A stretch of 64,000 bases of DNA from Bradyrhizobium sp. 199 (GCF_023073355.1 NZ_JADPJI010000005.1:806001-870000), one strand, 5' to 3'. Shown: positions 40,459-49,694, numbered from the stretch's first letter. Program-made: numbers and translations. The notes: generated by a model not told the origin, from the sequence alone.

Positions 40459-40574
40459 TTTACGCATGCGAGACGTGGACTTATCGATGCCGAGCCCCAG
40501 ATAATGTCCGGCGTCCGCGAGAGTAGCCCGGCCGCGGGCATGACGGCGCAATAGGCGGCGGGAGAAAGTCCAAG

Positions 40575-41906
40575 ATGGCCTCTGCAGCGGAACAACTGGC
40601 AGCCAATCTCAATTTCGGTGCGTTTGCCAAGGCTGACGAACTGAAGAAGCGCATCTGGTTCACCCTGGGTGCGCTGCTCGTTTATCGGCTCGGGACCTAT
40701 ATCCCGCTCCCCGGCATCGATCCCAACATCTGGGAGCAGGTGTTCCGTTCCCAGGCGGGCGGCATCCTCGGCATGTTCAACATGTTCGCCGGCGGCGGCA
40801 TCCACCGCATGGCGATCTTTGCGCTAAACATCATGCCGTATATCTCGGCATCGATCATCATCCAGCTCCTCACCACCGTCTCGCCGCAACTCGAGGCGCT
40901 GAAGAAGGAAGGCGAGTCCGGCCGCAAGCTGCTCAACCAGTACACCCGCTATCTCACCGTGATCCTCGCCGCGTTCCAGTCCTACGGCATCGCGGTGGGT
41001 CTCGAGGGCGCCGGCAACGTCGTCAGCGACCCCGGTCTGTTCTTCCGCCTGTCCACCGCGATCACGCTGACCGGCGGCACCATGTTCCTGATGTGGCTGG
41101 GCGAGCAGATCACCTCGCGCGGCATCGGCAACGGCATCTCGCTGATCATTCTCGCCGGCATCGTCGCCGAGCTGCCCGCCGCGCTCGCCAACATGCTCGA
41201 GCTCGGCCGTCAGGGCGCGATGTCGACCGGCCTGATTCTGGTCGTCATCGTCATGGCGGTCGCCGTGATCGCCTTCATCGTGTTCATGGAGCGCGCGCAG
41301 CGCCGCCTCTTGATCCAATATCCGAAGCGTCAGGTCGGCAACAAGATGTTCGAGGGCCAGTCCTCGCATCTGCCGCTGAAGCTCAACACCTCGGGCGTGA
41401 TCCCGCCGATCTTCGCGTCCTCGCTGCTGCTGCTGCCGACCACGGTCGCCAACTTCAATGCGGGCAGTGGACCGGAATGGTTCCAGTGGATCACCACCCA
41501 GCTCGGCCACGGCCGTCCGCTGTTCCTGATCATGTATCTGGCGCTGATCGTGTTTTTCGCGTTCTTCTACACCGCGATCGTGTTCAACCCGACCGAGACC
41601 GCGGACAATCTGAAGAAGCACGGCGGCTTCATTCCAGGCATCCGCCCCGGCGAGCGCACCGCCGAATATATCGACTACGTGCTCTCGCGCGTCACCGTGT
41701 TAGGTGCGGTCTATCTGGCGATCGTATGCTTGATCCCGGAGATCCTGATCTCCTACGCCTCGGTGCCGTTCTACTTCGGCGGCACCTCGCTGCTGATCGT
41801 CGTCAGCGTCACCATGGACACGGTGTCGCAGGTGCAGGGCTATCTGCTGGCACACCAGTACGAAGGCCTGATCCGCAAGTCGAAGCTGCGCGGCCGCCGT
41901 AGATGA
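40575..41906 (+). CDS. secY: Preprotein translocase subunit SecY
   Basis: 443 residues with ten membrane segments. Signatures include YRLGTYIPLPGIDP near TM1, the MPYISASIIIQLLT TM2 stretch and GFIPGIRPGERTAEYIDYVL before the last helices. Channel-forming subunit of the Sec translocon with SecE. GGGAG precedes the ATG. Its stop codon overlaps the ATG of a decayed second secY-like frame (ATGA). Confidence 0.99.
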   Translation: MASAAEQLAANLNFGAFAKADELKKRIWFTLGALLVYRLGTYIPLPGIDPNIWEQVFRSQAGGILGMFNMFAGGGIHRMAIFALNIMPYISASIIIQLLTTVSPQLEALKKEGESGRKLLNQYTRYLTVILAAFQSYGIAVGLEGAGNVVSDPGLFFRLSTAITLTGGTMFLMWLGEQITSRGIGNGISLIILAGIVAELPAALANMLELGRQGAMSTGLILVVIVMAVAVIAFIVFMERAQRRLLIQYPKRQVGNKMFEGQSSHLPLKLNTSGVIPPIFASSLLLLPTTVANFNAGSGPEWFQWITTQLGHGRPLFLIMYLALIVFFAFFYTAIVFNPTETADNLKKHGGFIPGIRPGERTAEYIDYVLSRVTVLGAVYLAIVCLIPEILISYASVPFYFGGTSLLIVVSVTMDTVSQVQGYLLAHQYEGLIRKSKLRGRRR

Positions 41907-42598
41907 GCAGGGAGTTCGCGCGCCGGATCGCTTCACGATTGGCGCGCCGCTCCTTTTCAGGCCCGGCACCCAGATCCCGATCGCGGGATTGGTTATCTTC
42001 GACTATTCGCCGACGCTCGACCTCGTCTCCCGGCTCTGATCTTTGCACTCGGCCTCATTCCCTATCTGACCGGGGCGATTCTCATTCGCCTGCTCTCCGT
42101 GGTGTGGCGCGGCTTGAATTCGCTTGAGCGCCGTGGCTCTTTCTTTCTGCCGCTCGCCTTTGCGGGCTTCATCCTGAGTGCCGATCACCCTCTGCTCGCC
42201 GCGTCCTATCAACATCTCCAGCTGGGCCAGCCGGCGCACATGATCCGCGTGTCGATTGCGGGATTCGTGCTCGCCTTTGTCTACACGGCCTATGTCGTCG
42301 ATCCCGAAAACACAGCCAATTCCCTGGCTCAGCGAAATGGCGCAATTCCCGGTGTTGCGCTGGCGAAGCCACGGCCGGCTATCTCGATCGCGTCGTGTCA
42401 TTGACGAGTCTCGTCGGAGCCGTCTACCTGACGGCATTGCAGTTGATTCCGGAGGTGTTCGACCTTTACGGGATCGGCCTGCCTTATAGTATGATCGTCA
42501 ATGGTGGTGCTGCACTGGTTGTGGTCTGCACTGCTCTTGATATCAAAACGCAGGTGCGCGACGTATCGCTCACCAATCCGGGGGGCGTACGCCGATGA
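41903..42598 (+). pseudogene. Decayed secY-like paralogue, frameshifted and internally shortened
   Basis: The DNA between secY and adk still encodes recognisable SecY pieces in three frames. After ATG at 41903, one frame gives FTIGAPLLFRPGTQIPIAG (compare FTLGALLVYRLGTYIPLPG in the intact SecY) up to a stop near 42036. Another gives IFALGLIPYLTGAILIRLL (compare IFALNIMPYISASIIIQLL), then FVYTAYVVDPENTANSLAQR and NGAIPG. A third gives LVGAVYLTALQLIPE (compare VLGAVYLAIVCLIPE) to the stop at 42598. The region between TM2 and the late helices is missing. At least two frameshifts make a full product impossible. The ATGA overlaps at both ends suggest it was once a coupled operon gene. Sequencing error is unlikely to explain the missing middle. 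Confidence 0.85.
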
Positions 42599-43500
42599 GA
42601 ATTATACTTCTGGGACCGCCGGGGTCGGGCAAGGGGACCCAGGCGCAGCTCTTGGTGCAGCGCTATGGCATCGTCCAGCTCTCGACCGGCGAGATGCTGC
42701 GTGCCGCGGTTGCGGCGGGAACGCCGGTCGGGCTGAAGGCCAAGGAGATCATGGCCAGCGGCGCCCTGGTGCCCGACGAGGTCGTGGTCGGTATTATCTC
42801 CGACCGGATCGACCAGCCGGACGCCAAAAACGGTTTTATCCTCGACGGCTTCCCGCGCACCGTGCCGCAGGCCGAGGCGCTGGACGAGCTGCTCAAGCGC
42901 AAGCACCTCAAGCTGGATGCTGTGATCGAGCTCCGCGTCAACGAGAGCGCGCTCCTGAACCGCGTCGAGACCCGCGTCGCCCAGATGCGGGAGCGCGGGG
43001 AGGAGGTCCGGCTCGACGACACCCCGGAGGTCCTGACCAAGCGCCTGGCCAACTACCGTAACCAGACGGAACCGCTGATTCACTACTATTCCGAGCGGCG
43101 GAAGCTCTCGACCATCGACGGTATGATGGCCATCGACGAGGTTACCCGCGCCATCCATCGCCAGCTCCTCGCCCTGGGGGCGCTCGAGCCGAAGACCCAC
43201 GCCAGAAGCGCAGCCAAGGCGGCGCCGGCCAAGAAGGCCAGGGCGAGCAAGACGGCGACCCGGAAAGCAGCCAAAAAGGCGACTAAAACGGCCAGAAAGC
43301 CCGCCAAATCGGCCAAAAAGGCTGTCAAATCGGCGGTGAGGGGCTCCAAGAAGACGGCCAAGAAGGCCGGCAAGAAGGCCCTCACGAAAACCGTCAAGAA
43401 AGCGGCGAAGAAGGCAGCCAAAAAGACCGCCAAGAAGGCAGTCAAAAAGGGTGCCAAGAAGGCTGCAAAAAAGGTCACGAAAAAGCGAGCCAAACGCTAG
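42595..43500 (+). CDS. adk: Adenylate kinase with a histone-H1-like Lys/Ala-rich C-terminal tail
   Basis: 301 residues. Residues 1 to about 195 are a complete short-LID adenylate kinase: P-loop GPPGSGKGT at 7-15, DGFPRT at 84-89, and [13 protein letters not shown] near 139-151. It interconverts 2 ADP and ATP + AMP. Residues about 206-301 are a continuous in-frame tail of AKKA/KKAAKK-type repeats: by direct count about 37 lysines and 29 alanines in 96 residues and no acidic residue. Most bacterial Adk proteins stop near 185-220. The tail resembles histone H1 and bacterial H1-like nucleoid proteins, so nucleic-acid binding is likely; a role at ribosomes or DNA is inference. Start overlaps the secY-like remnant (ATGA) with GGGGGG upstream. 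Confidence 0.93.
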   Translation: MRIILLGPPGSGKGTQAQLLVQRYGIVQLSTGEMLRAAVAAGTPVGLKAKEIMASGALVPDEVVVGIISDRIDQPDAKNGFILDGFPRTVPQAEALDELLKRKHLKLDAVIELRVNESALLNRVETRVAQMRERGEEVRLDDTPEVLTKRLANYRNQTEPLIHYYSERRKLSTIDGMMAIDEVTRAIHRQLLALGALEPKTHARSAAKAAPAKKARASKTATRKAAKKATKTARKPAKSAKKAVKSAVRGSKKTAKKAGKKALTKTVKKAAKKAAKKTAKKAVKKGAKKAAKKVTKKRAKR

Positions 43501-43602
43501 CAGTGGTTGACGAAAGCCCCTGGAATCCCCTAATAAGCCCCCGCATCCAAGTCGGATAGTTTCAGACGATGCCGGGCCCCAGGAAGACCGGGGGTGGGCG
43601 TC

Positions 43603-43668
43603 GTGTTCGCGTTTGTGAACACCTGCCCGAGAACACAAGCACTTAAGCCCGATCCTGACGAGGATCGG
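43603..43668 (+). promoter_or_regulatory. Two hairpins in the rpsM leader
   Basis: GTGTTC (43603-43608) can pair with GAACAC (43617-43622), and CCGATCCT (43649-43656) with AGGATCGG (43661-43668). The second ends seven bases before the GGAGAG ribosome-binding site of rpsM, close enough to influence initiation. The adk-rpsM gap is 185 bases; no clear promoter was identified in it. Confidence 0.45.
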
Positions 43669-43685
43669 CGACAGGAGAGAAGGCC

Positions 43686-44054
43686 TTGGCCCGTATTGCC
43701 GGCGTGAACATTCCCACCAACAAGCGCGTGCTGATCGCGCTCCAGTACATCCATGGCATCGGTCAGAAGATCGCCGGTGAGATCCTGGAGAAGGTCAAGA
43801 TCCCCGTGGATCGTCGCGTCAATCAGCTCAGCGATGCCGAAGTGCTCCAGATCCGCGAAGTGATCGACCGCGACTATCTCGTCGAGGGCGACCTGCGCCG
43901 CGAGGTCGGCATCAACATCAAGCGTCTGATGGATCTCGGCTGCTACCGCGGCCTGCGTCATCGTCGCGGTCTGCCGGTGCGCGGCCAGCGCACCCACACC
44001 AATGCGCGTACGCGCAAGGGTCCGGCGAAGGCGATCGCCGGCAAGAAGAAGTAA
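43686..44054 (+). CDS. rpsM: 30S ribosomal protein S13
   Basis: 122 residues. The start is TTG at 43686, not ATG: it gives exactly the family N-terminus [15 protein letters not shown] and is preceded by GGAGAGAAGG. The C-terminus [25 protein letters not shown] is complete. S13 contacts the P-site tRNA and L5. The weak start codon may keep its translation low or regulated. Confidence 0.97.
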   Translation: MARIAGVNIPTNKRVLIALQYIHGIGQKIAGEILEKVKIPVDRRVNQLSDAEVLQIREVIDRDYLVEGDLRREVGINIKRLMDLGCYRGLRHRRGLPVRGQRTHTNARTRKGPAKAIAGKKK

Positions 44055-44073
44055 GCTTTCGAATCCAATCGCG

Positions 44074-44115
44074 GCGTGTGGCGAACCGGGGATGACCCGT
44101 TCGCCACGCGCTTTT
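44074..44115 (+). terminator. Terminator-like hairpin between rpsM and rpsK
   Basis: GCGTGTGGCGAAC (44074-44086) pairs with GTTCGCCACGCGC (44099-44111) over 13 positions with one G-U pair, followed by TTTTCGTT. It is placed between two ribosomal genes normally cotranscribed, so partial termination or processing is expected. Confidence 0.6.
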
Positions 44116-44177
44116 CGTTCCACAGGTGTAGCCGCTGGCATTACGGCGGCGTTCGAGATCTCCAGGAAAGGTACTCA

Positions 44178-44567
44178 ATGGGCAAGGAAGCCACCCGCGT
44201 TCGTCGTCGTGAGCGCAAGAACATCGCCTCCGGCGTCGCGCATGTGAACTCGTCGTTCAACAACACGACCATCACCATCACCGACGCGCAGGGCAACACC
44301 ATTGCCTGGTCCTCCGCCGGCACGATGGGCTTCAAGGGCTCGCGCAAGTCGACCCCGTATGCCGCGCAGGTTGCCGCCGAGGACGTGTCCAAGAAGGCGC
44401 AGGAGCACGGCATGCGCACGCTGGAAGTCGAAGTTGCCGGTCCCGGTTCGGGCCGCGAATCGGCGCTCCGCGCGCTTCAGGCCGCAGGCTTCACCGTCAC
44501 CTCGATCCGCGACGTGACCACGATTCCGCACAACGGTTGCCGTCCCCGCAAGCGTCGGCGCGTTTGA
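44178..44567 (+). CDS. rpsK: 30S ribosomal protein S11
   Basis: 129 residues from the ATG at 44178. [15 protein letters not shown] and the C-terminal [14 protein letters not shown] are family signatures. Lines the mRNA path near the E site. AGGAAAGG lies upstream. Followed by a hairpin with a T-run. Confidence 0.98.
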   Translation: MGKEATRVRRRERKNIASGVAHVNSSFNNTTITITDAQGNTIAWSSAGTMGFKGSRKSTPYAAQVAAEDVSKKAQEHGMRTLEVEVAGPGSGRESALRALQAAGFTVTSIRDVTTIPHNGCRPRKRRRV

Positions 44568-44576
44568 TTCCAAATT

Positions 44577-44607
44577 GCGGGTGCATCGGCACCCGCGATG
44601 ATTTTTT
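44577..44607 (+). terminator. Terminator-like hairpin between rpsK and rpoA
   Basis: GCGGGTGC (44577-44584) and GCACCCGC (44589-44596) form a perfect 8-bp stem with an ATCG loop; six T residues follow at 44602-44607 after a 5-base gap. Shape of an intrinsic terminator, but inside the alpha operon, so probably an attenuator lowering rpoA. Confidence 0.6.
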
Positions 44608-44678
44608 GCAAAGCCGTGGGAATGATCTGCGGCCTTTCTCCAACGCCAGTGCCTGCAACAGCAGTTTGACTGGCCTGT

Positions 44679-45710
44679 ATGGGTGAAACAGTGACGATCC
44701 AGAAAAATTGGCAAGAACTGATTCGGCCGAACAAGCTCCAGGTACAGCCCGGCGGCGATCCGGCCCGTTTCGCGACCATCGTCGCCGAACCGCTCGAGCG
44801 CGGCTTCGGCCAGACGCTCGGCAATGCGCTGCGCCGCATCCTGCTGTCCTCGCTGCAGGGCGCAGCGGTGCAGTCGGTGCATATCGACGGCGTACTGCAC
44901 GAGTTCTCCTCGATCGCGGGCGTTCGTGAGGACGTCACCGACATCGTGCTCAACATCAAGGACATCTCGATCAGGATGCAGGGCGAAGGCCCCAAGCGCA
45001 TGGTCGTGAAGAAGTCCGGCCCCGGCGTCGTCACCGCCGGCGACATCCAGACCGTCGGCGACGTCGTCGTGCTCAACCCGGACCTGCAGATCTGCACGCT
45101 CGACGAGGGCGCCGAGATCCGCATGGAGTTCACGGTTGCCACCGGCAAAGGCTACGTGCCTGCCGAGCGCAATCGTCCCGAGGACGCGCCGATCGGCCTT
45201 ATCCCGGTCGACAGCCTGTACTCGCCGGTCCGCAAGGTCTCCTACAAGGTCGAGAACACCCGCGAGGGCCAGATCCTCGACTACGACAAGCTGACCATGA
45301 CGATCGAGACCAACGGTGCGCTGACGCCGGATGATTCCGTGGCCTACGCTGCGCGCATCCTGCAGGATCAGCTCAACGTGTTCGTCAACTTCGAAGAGCC
45401 GCGCAAGGAAGTCGCCCAGGAGATCATCCCGGACCTCGCCTTCAACCCGGCCTTCCTCAAGAAGGTGGACGAGCTCGAGCTGTCGGTGCGTTCGGCCAAC
45501 TGCTTGAAGAACGACAACATCGTCTACATCGGCGATCTCGTGCAGAAGAGCGAAGCGGAAATGCTCCGCACCCCGAACTTCGGCCGCAAGTCGCTCAACG
45601 AGATCAAGGAAGTGCTGGCTCAGATGGGTCTGCATCTCGGCATGGAAGTGCCGGGCTGGCCGCCGGAGAACATCGACGAGCTCGCTAAGCGCTTCGAGGA
45701 TCACTACTAA
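44679..45710 (+). CDS. rpoA: DNA-directed RNA polymerase subunit alpha
   Basis: 343 residues. N-terminal domain (to about 235) carries the dimerisation and beta/beta prime assembly surfaces ([19 protein letters not shown]); C-terminal domain (about 255-343) with [13 protein letters not shown] contacts UP elements and activators. The ATG at 44679 gives the family length; a GTG at 44691 is the only nearby alternative. Confidence 0.98.
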   Translation: MGETVTIQKNWQELIRPNKLQVQPGGDPARFATIVAEPLERGFGQTLGNALRRILLSSLQGAAVQSVHIDGVLHEFSSIAGVREDVTDIVLNIKDISIRMQGEGPKRMVVKKSGPGVVTAGDIQTVGDVVVLNPDLQICTLDEGAEIRMEFTVATGKGYVPAERNRPEDAPIGLIPVDSLYSPVRKVSYKVENTREGQILDYDKLTMTIETNGALTPDDSVAYAARILQDQLNVFVNFEEPRKEVAQEIIPDLAFNPAFLKKVDELELSVRSANCLKNDNIVYIGDLVQKSEAEMLRTPNFGRKSLNEIKEVLAQMGLHLGMEVPGWPPENIDELAKRFEDHY

Positions 45711-45717
45711 GCATTCG

Positions 45718-45793
45718 TCATTCCGGGGCGGCTCGCAGAGCCAACTCCGGGATCTCGAGACTTCGGATCGTCGCTTCGCGCCGTCCGGAATGA
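45718..45793. repeat. Dispersed palindromic repeat with TCATTCCGG ends
   Basis: Ends TCATTCCGG (45718-45726) and CCGGAATGA (45785-45793) are inverted copies enclosing a GC-rich centre with GGGATCTCGAG. The layout matches a repeat frequent between Bradyrhizobium genes. It fills much of the rpoA-rplQ gap. Confidence 0.7.
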
Positions 45794-45874
45794 CTGACAG
45801 GGCGAACGCAGGCAGCCCACCTGAGCAACATGTCCGACGAACCGTCGCGGCAGTTTTAAGTAAGGACTACACAC

Positions 45875-46291
45875 ATGCGTCACGGCAAGGTTCATCGGAA
45901 GCTCAACCGCACTGCCGAGCATCGCCGCGCGATGTTCGCCAACATGTGCGCCGCGCTGATCAAGCACGAGCAGATCGTCACCACGCTGCCGAAGGCGAAG
46001 GAATTGCGCCCGATCGTCGAGAAGCTGGTTACGCTCGGCAAGAAGGGTGGCCTCGCGTTGCGCCGCCAGGCGATCTCCGAGATGCGCGACAAGGATCAGG
46101 TCAGGAAGCTGTTCGACGTGTTGGCACCCCGCTACAAGGATCGCCAGGGCGGCTACACCCGCATCATCAAGGCCGGCTTCCGCTACGGCGACAACGCCGC
46201 GATGGCCGTGATCGAGTTCGTCGATCGCGACGTCGATGCCAAGGGCCAGGATTCCGGTCCGGTGCAAGAAAAGGAAGCCGAGGCGGCGTAA
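45875..46291 (+). CDS. rplQ: 50S ribosomal protein L17
   Basis: 138 residues. [20 protein letters not shown] is the family N-terminus; the C-terminal portion carries an Asp/Glu-rich extension. L17 sits near the tunnel exit. Last gene of the ribosomal protein cluster, followed by a strong terminator. Confidence 0.98.
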   Translation: MRHGKVHRKLNRTAEHRRAMFANMCAALIKHEQIVTTLPKAKELRPIVEKLVTLGKKGGLALRRQAISEMRDKDQVRKLFDVLAPRYKDRQGGYTRIIKAGFRYGDNAAMAVIEFVDRDVDAKGQDSGPVQEKEAEAA

Positions 46292-46313
46292 GCCACTCAG
46301 CGCATGTGAATTG

Positions 46314-46342
46314 AAAGCGGCGCCCTCGGGCGCCGCTTTTTT
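46314..46342 (+). terminator. Intrinsic terminator of the alpha operon
   Basis: AAAGCGGCGCC (46314-46324) and GGCGCCGCTTT (46329-46339) form an 11-bp stem with a four-base loop, followed by a six-base T-run. It ends transcription from the ribosomal block before the convergent solute-binding protein gene. Confidence 0.92.
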
Positions 46343-46373
46343 GGGTTTTCGGGGCAGGTTAATATCCGCCGGA

Positions 46374-47351
46374 TTATTCTTCCTTGATCCCTGCCTTTTG
46401 CGCGATCTCCTTCATTTCGCCGGTCTCCTTGCCGATCGCGCCCGCCCAATCGCTGTAACGCGCGAAGCCGGGCTCGAAGCCGACCTTGGCGAAGCGCCCG
46501 GCCACGGAGGGATTGTTGATCGTCTCCTCCAGGGTCGCCGAAAGCTTGTCGTGAATGGCCGGCGCCAGGCCCTTGGGAGCGACCACGGCGCCCCATGAGG
46601 CGAAATCGATGTTGCCGTAGCCGAACTCGGCGAGCGTCGGCACGTCGGGCAGGAAAGGCGTGCGCTTGGCCGAGAACACGGCGAGCACGCGGACGGTGCC
46701 GGCTTCGATCTGCGGCTTGACGGCGATCACCGTGTCAACGTGGTACTGGATGTGCTTGCCAATGAGGTCGTTCATGGCCGGCGCGCTGCCCTTGTAGGGC
46801 AGGTGGACCATCTTGATCCCGGCGGCCGATTTGAACAGCTCGCCGGCAAAATGCGAGACGGTCGCGACGCCAAAGGACGCAAGCGACAGCTTGTCGGGAT
46901 TGGCCTTCGCCTCGGCGACGAGCGCAGCCACGTCCTTGATCGGGTTGTCCTGGTAGGTGACCAGCGCCAGCGTGATCTTGCCGACCTGGCCGAGCGGCTC
47001 GAAATCCTTGGCGGCGTCGTAGGGCACGCTTTCCTTCACGGCCGCCGGCAGCGTGAAGCTCGAGTTCGAGCTGAAGAACAGGGTGTACCCGTCGGGCGCC
47101 GCGCGCGCGGCTTCCTTGGCCGCGATCGTGGTGCCGCCGCCCGGACGGTTCATGATGATCACCGGCTTTCGGAGCCGCGTCTCCAGTTCGCCGCCGATGA
47201 TGCGCGCGACGACGTCGGAGGCGCCACCCGGCGGGAAGGGGACGATCAATTGCAACGATTTTTCCGGATAGACCGGTTGCGCCGGCGCGAGCGAGTTGCC
47301 TCCCATCAGGCCGAGCAACCCGAGCGCAACAGTGAGGGCCGTTCTCTTCAT
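46374..47351 (-). CDS. Tripartite tricarboxylate transporter substrate-binding protein (Bug/TctC family)
   Basis: 325 residues. A cleavable signal peptide (about 1-24, ending APA before Q) is followed by LQLIVPFPPGGASDVVAR and NRPGGGTTIAAKEAAR, the carboxylate-binding loops of the Bug family. These periplasmic proteins bind carboxylates or small aromatic or sulfonated compounds. No TctA/TctB membrane genes are nearby, so it is an orphan binding protein, common in this group; its ligand is unknown. Confidence 0.92.
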   Translation of the reverse strand: MKRTALTVALGLLGLMGGNSLAPAQPVYPEKSLQLIVPFPPGGASDVVARIIGGELETRLRKPVIIMNRPGGGTTIAAKEAARAAPDGYTLFFSSNSSFTLPAAVKESVPYDAAKDFEPLGQVGKITLALVTYQDNPIKDVAALVAEAKANPDKLSLASFGVATVSHFAGELFKSAAGIKMVHLPYKGSAPAMNDLIGKHIQYHVDTVIAVKPQIEAGTVRVLAVFSAKRTPFLPDVPTLAEFGYGNIDFASWGAVVAPKGLAPAIHDKLSATLEETINNPSVAGRFAKVGFEPGFARYSDWAGAIGKETGEMKEIAQKAGIKEE

Positions 47352-47551
47352 CCCTTGGTCCTTCCCGCGTTCGCATCAGCAAAGATGCCCGGGTCTGCTT
47401 TAGCAATAATCATTCCACCTGCGGCCGAGGGGAGCGTGAGATCCAGATTGCTGTCGGAACAGCTCCCGATCGTCTCACTGATTGGTGAGCGCCGATTGCG
47501 ACCCGGTCCACCGCGCCCGATATCCCGTCATCGATCTGATGGAGATACTAC

Positions 47552-48340
47552 ATGAACATCGACCTTTCCGGGAAAACTGCGCTGGTTACGGGCTCGACCG
47601 CCGGCATCGGCCACGCCATTGCCAAGGGCCTCGCCGCGTCAGGCGCCAGCATCGTGATCAACGGCCGCGGCCAGGACAAGGTCGATGCCGCCGTACGTAA
47701 GCTCGAAGGGACGGGCGCCAAGGTGCGCGGCATCGCGGCCGACGTCTCGACCGCGGCAGGCTGCAAGGCACTCGTTGCGGCGCTGCCCGATGTCGATATC
47801 CTCATCAACAATGCCGGCATCTTCGAGCCGAAGGACTTTTTCGACATCCCCGACGAGGACTGGAGCCGTTTCTTCGAGGTCAACGTCATGAGCGGCGTGC
47901 GGCTGTCGCGGGCCTACATGAAAGGCATGCTCAAGCGCAATTGGGGCCGCATCGTCTTCATTTCCTCGGAGTCCGGGCTCAACATTCCCGTCGAGATGAT
48001 CCACTACGGTATGAGCAAGACGGCCCAGCTGTCGGTCGCGCGGGGCCTCGCGCAGCTCACCCGCGGCACCGGCGTCACCGTCAATTCCGTGCTGCCGGGC
48101 CCGACCATGTCGGAGGGCGTCGAGACCTTCGTGAAGGATCTCGCGAAGCAAAACGGCCAATCGGCGGACGAAGCCGCCGCCAATTTCGTCAAGCAGCACC
48201 GGCCGAGCTCTCTGATCCAGCGCTTCGCCAGCGTCGACGAGATCGCCAATATGGTCGTCTACGTGGCCTCGAAGCAGGCGTCCGCCACCAACGGCGCAGC
48301 GCTGCGCGCAGAAGGCGGCATCGTCAACACGATCGCATGA
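47552..48340 (+). CDS. SDR-family NAD(P)-dependent oxidoreductase
   Basis: 262 residues, classical SDR: TGSTAGIG at 13-20, NNAG at 86-89, and the catalytic Ser139/Tyr152/Lys156 set in YGMSK. Divergent from the Bug-type gene, with about 200 bases between. FabG-like or sugar/steroid dehydrogenase chemistry is possible; no substrate-specific feature seen. GGAG ribosome-binding site (ATGGAGATACTAC) before the ATG. Confidence 0.9.
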   Translation: MNIDLSGKTALVTGSTAGIGHAIAKGLAASGASIVINGRGQDKVDAAVRKLEGTGAKVRGIAADVSTAAGCKALVAALPDVDILINNAGIFEPKDFFDIPDEDWSRFFEVNVMSGVRLSRAYMKGMLKRNWGRIVFISSESGLNIPVEMIHYGMSKTAQLSVARGLAQLTRGTGVTVNSVLPGPTMSEGVETFVKDLAKQNGQSADEAAANFVKQHRPSSLIQRFASVDEIANMVVYVASKQASATNGAALRAEGGIVNTIA

Positions 48341-48426
48341 GGCCGTGTATGACAGCCTATCAAGCTGCGGCAGACGGCGCTGGAGCGGCGACTGCTATTC
48401 GTCGAGGGCGCGGTTCAATCGCAGCT

Positions 48427-48559
48427 GCCGTAGGGTGGCCAAAGCGGCTTGTCCGCCGTAGCTCGGAGAGCGAAGGCGGAAGCGTGCCCACCACGTCTGC
48501 CGCGCGCGTCGAAGATGGTGGGCACGGCGCAAGCGTCGTTGTCCACCCTGCGACTTTGC
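48427..48559. repeat. Composite dispersed repeat with GTCCGCCGTAGCTC core
   Basis: Begins TGCCGTAGGGTGGCCAAAGC (same left end as the element at 58223-58320) and contains GTCCGCCGTAGCTCGGAGAG, GAAGGCGGAAGCGTGCCCAC and GATGGTGGGCACGGCGCAAG. It lies between two convergent genes and appears to be a mosaic of repeat units found across rhizobial intergenic regions. Confidence 0.6.
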
Positions 48560-49573
48560 CTACCACCCCTCCAGAACGATCTTGCCGCGCGACTTGCCGC
48601 TTTCGAGCAGCGCATGCGCGCGCTTGAGGTTGGCGGCGTTGATCGTGCCGAAGGTCTGGTCGAGCGTTGTGCGCAAGACGCCCTTGTCGATGAGGTCGGC
48701 GACGTCGTTAAGCAGATGATGCTGCGCGATCATGTCCGGCGTCTGGAACGAGGAGCGCGTGAACATCGATTCCCAGTGCACCGAGATCGCCTTGCCCTTG
48801 AAGGCTGCAACCGTGAACTCAGGGGGATCGTCGATCAGGCCGAACCTGCCCTGCGGCGCCATGAACTCGGCGATTGCCTTGTAGTGCTGGTCGGTGAAGG
48901 TCAGGCTCGCCACCAGCGCGACCGGCGGCAGCTTGAGCTTTTCGATCTGCTCCTTCATCGGCTTGCCGTGGTCGATCACCGCGTGGGCGCCGCGATCGAG
49001 GCACCATTTCTGCGACTCCGGCCGTGTCGCGGTCGCGAGCACCGTGAGGCCGGTGAGGCGGCGCGCGAGCTGGATCAGGATCGAGCCGACGCCGCCGGCG
49101 CCGCCCGTGATCAGCAGCGTGCGTGGATCGACGCTCTTGGCCGGCACCGCGCCGAGCCGGTCGAACAGCAGTTCCCAGGCGGTGATGGAGGTGAGGGGAA
49201 GAGCGGCGGCCTGCGCGAAAGACAGGCTCTTCGGCTTGTTGCCGACGATGCGCTCGTCGACCAGATGGAATTCGGCATTGGTGCCCTGGCGCAGGATCGA
49301 GCCGGCGTAAAACACCTCGTCGCCCGGCTTGAACAACGTGACCTCGGGCCCGACTGCATCGACCACGCCGGCCGCGTCATAACCCAAAATCTTGGTCTCG
49401 CCCTCGGGCGGGGCAGCGCGCTTGCGCACCTTGTAATCGACCGGATTGGCCGAGATCGCCTTCACGGCGACGCGGATGTCGCGTCCCCCGGGAGCTGGCT
49501 TGGGGGTCTCGAAATCGATCAGCGAATCCGCGTCCTCGATGGGAAGCGATTTCTTGTAACCGACGGCCTTCAT
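48560..49573 (-). CDS. Zinc-type alcohol dehydrogenase-like (MDR) oxidoreductase
   Basis: 337 residues. N-terminal GroES-like domain (PVDYKVRKR, GYDAAGVVDAVG) and C-terminal Rossmann fold with ITGGAGGVGSILIQLAR near 155-171. Catalytic zinc ligands of true alcohol dehydrogenases are not evident, matching the quinone oxidoreductase-like branch. Divergent from an HxlR regulator 121 bases away, the usual layout for reductases induced by reactive quinones or aldehydes. Confidence 0.9.
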   Translation of the reverse strand: MKAVGYKKSLPIEDADSLIDFETPKPAPGGRDIRVAVKAISANPVDYKVRKRAAPPEGETKILGYDAAGVVDAVGPEVTLFKPGDEVFYAGSILRQGTNAEFHLVDERIVGNKPKSLSFAQAAALPLTSITAWELLFDRLGAVPAKSVDPRTLLITGGAGGVGSILIQLARRLTGLTVLATATRPESQKWCLDRGAHAVIDHGKPMKEQIEKLKLPPVALVASLTFTDQHYKAIAEFMAPQGRFGLIDDPPEFTVAAFKGKAISVHWESMFTRSSFQTPDMIAQHHLLNDVADLIDKGVLRTTLDQTFGTINAANLKRAHALLESGKSRGKIVLEGW

Positions 49574-49694
49574 CGTTTGTCTCCATCAGATGGCTTGCTC
49601 GCCTGCCGTCTTAACTGTCGCTATGGCTCCGATTTAGCAAGTACTGTAAATTCGGGGATATAGTCCCTGTCTGGATACTATTGGAAAAACACGC

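Noticed and set aside
43200..43495. adk tail as a DNA-level tandem repeat or frameshift artefact
   Set aside because: Units vary at the DNA level and the frame is continuous with Adk up to a proper stop, so it reads as selected protein sequence.
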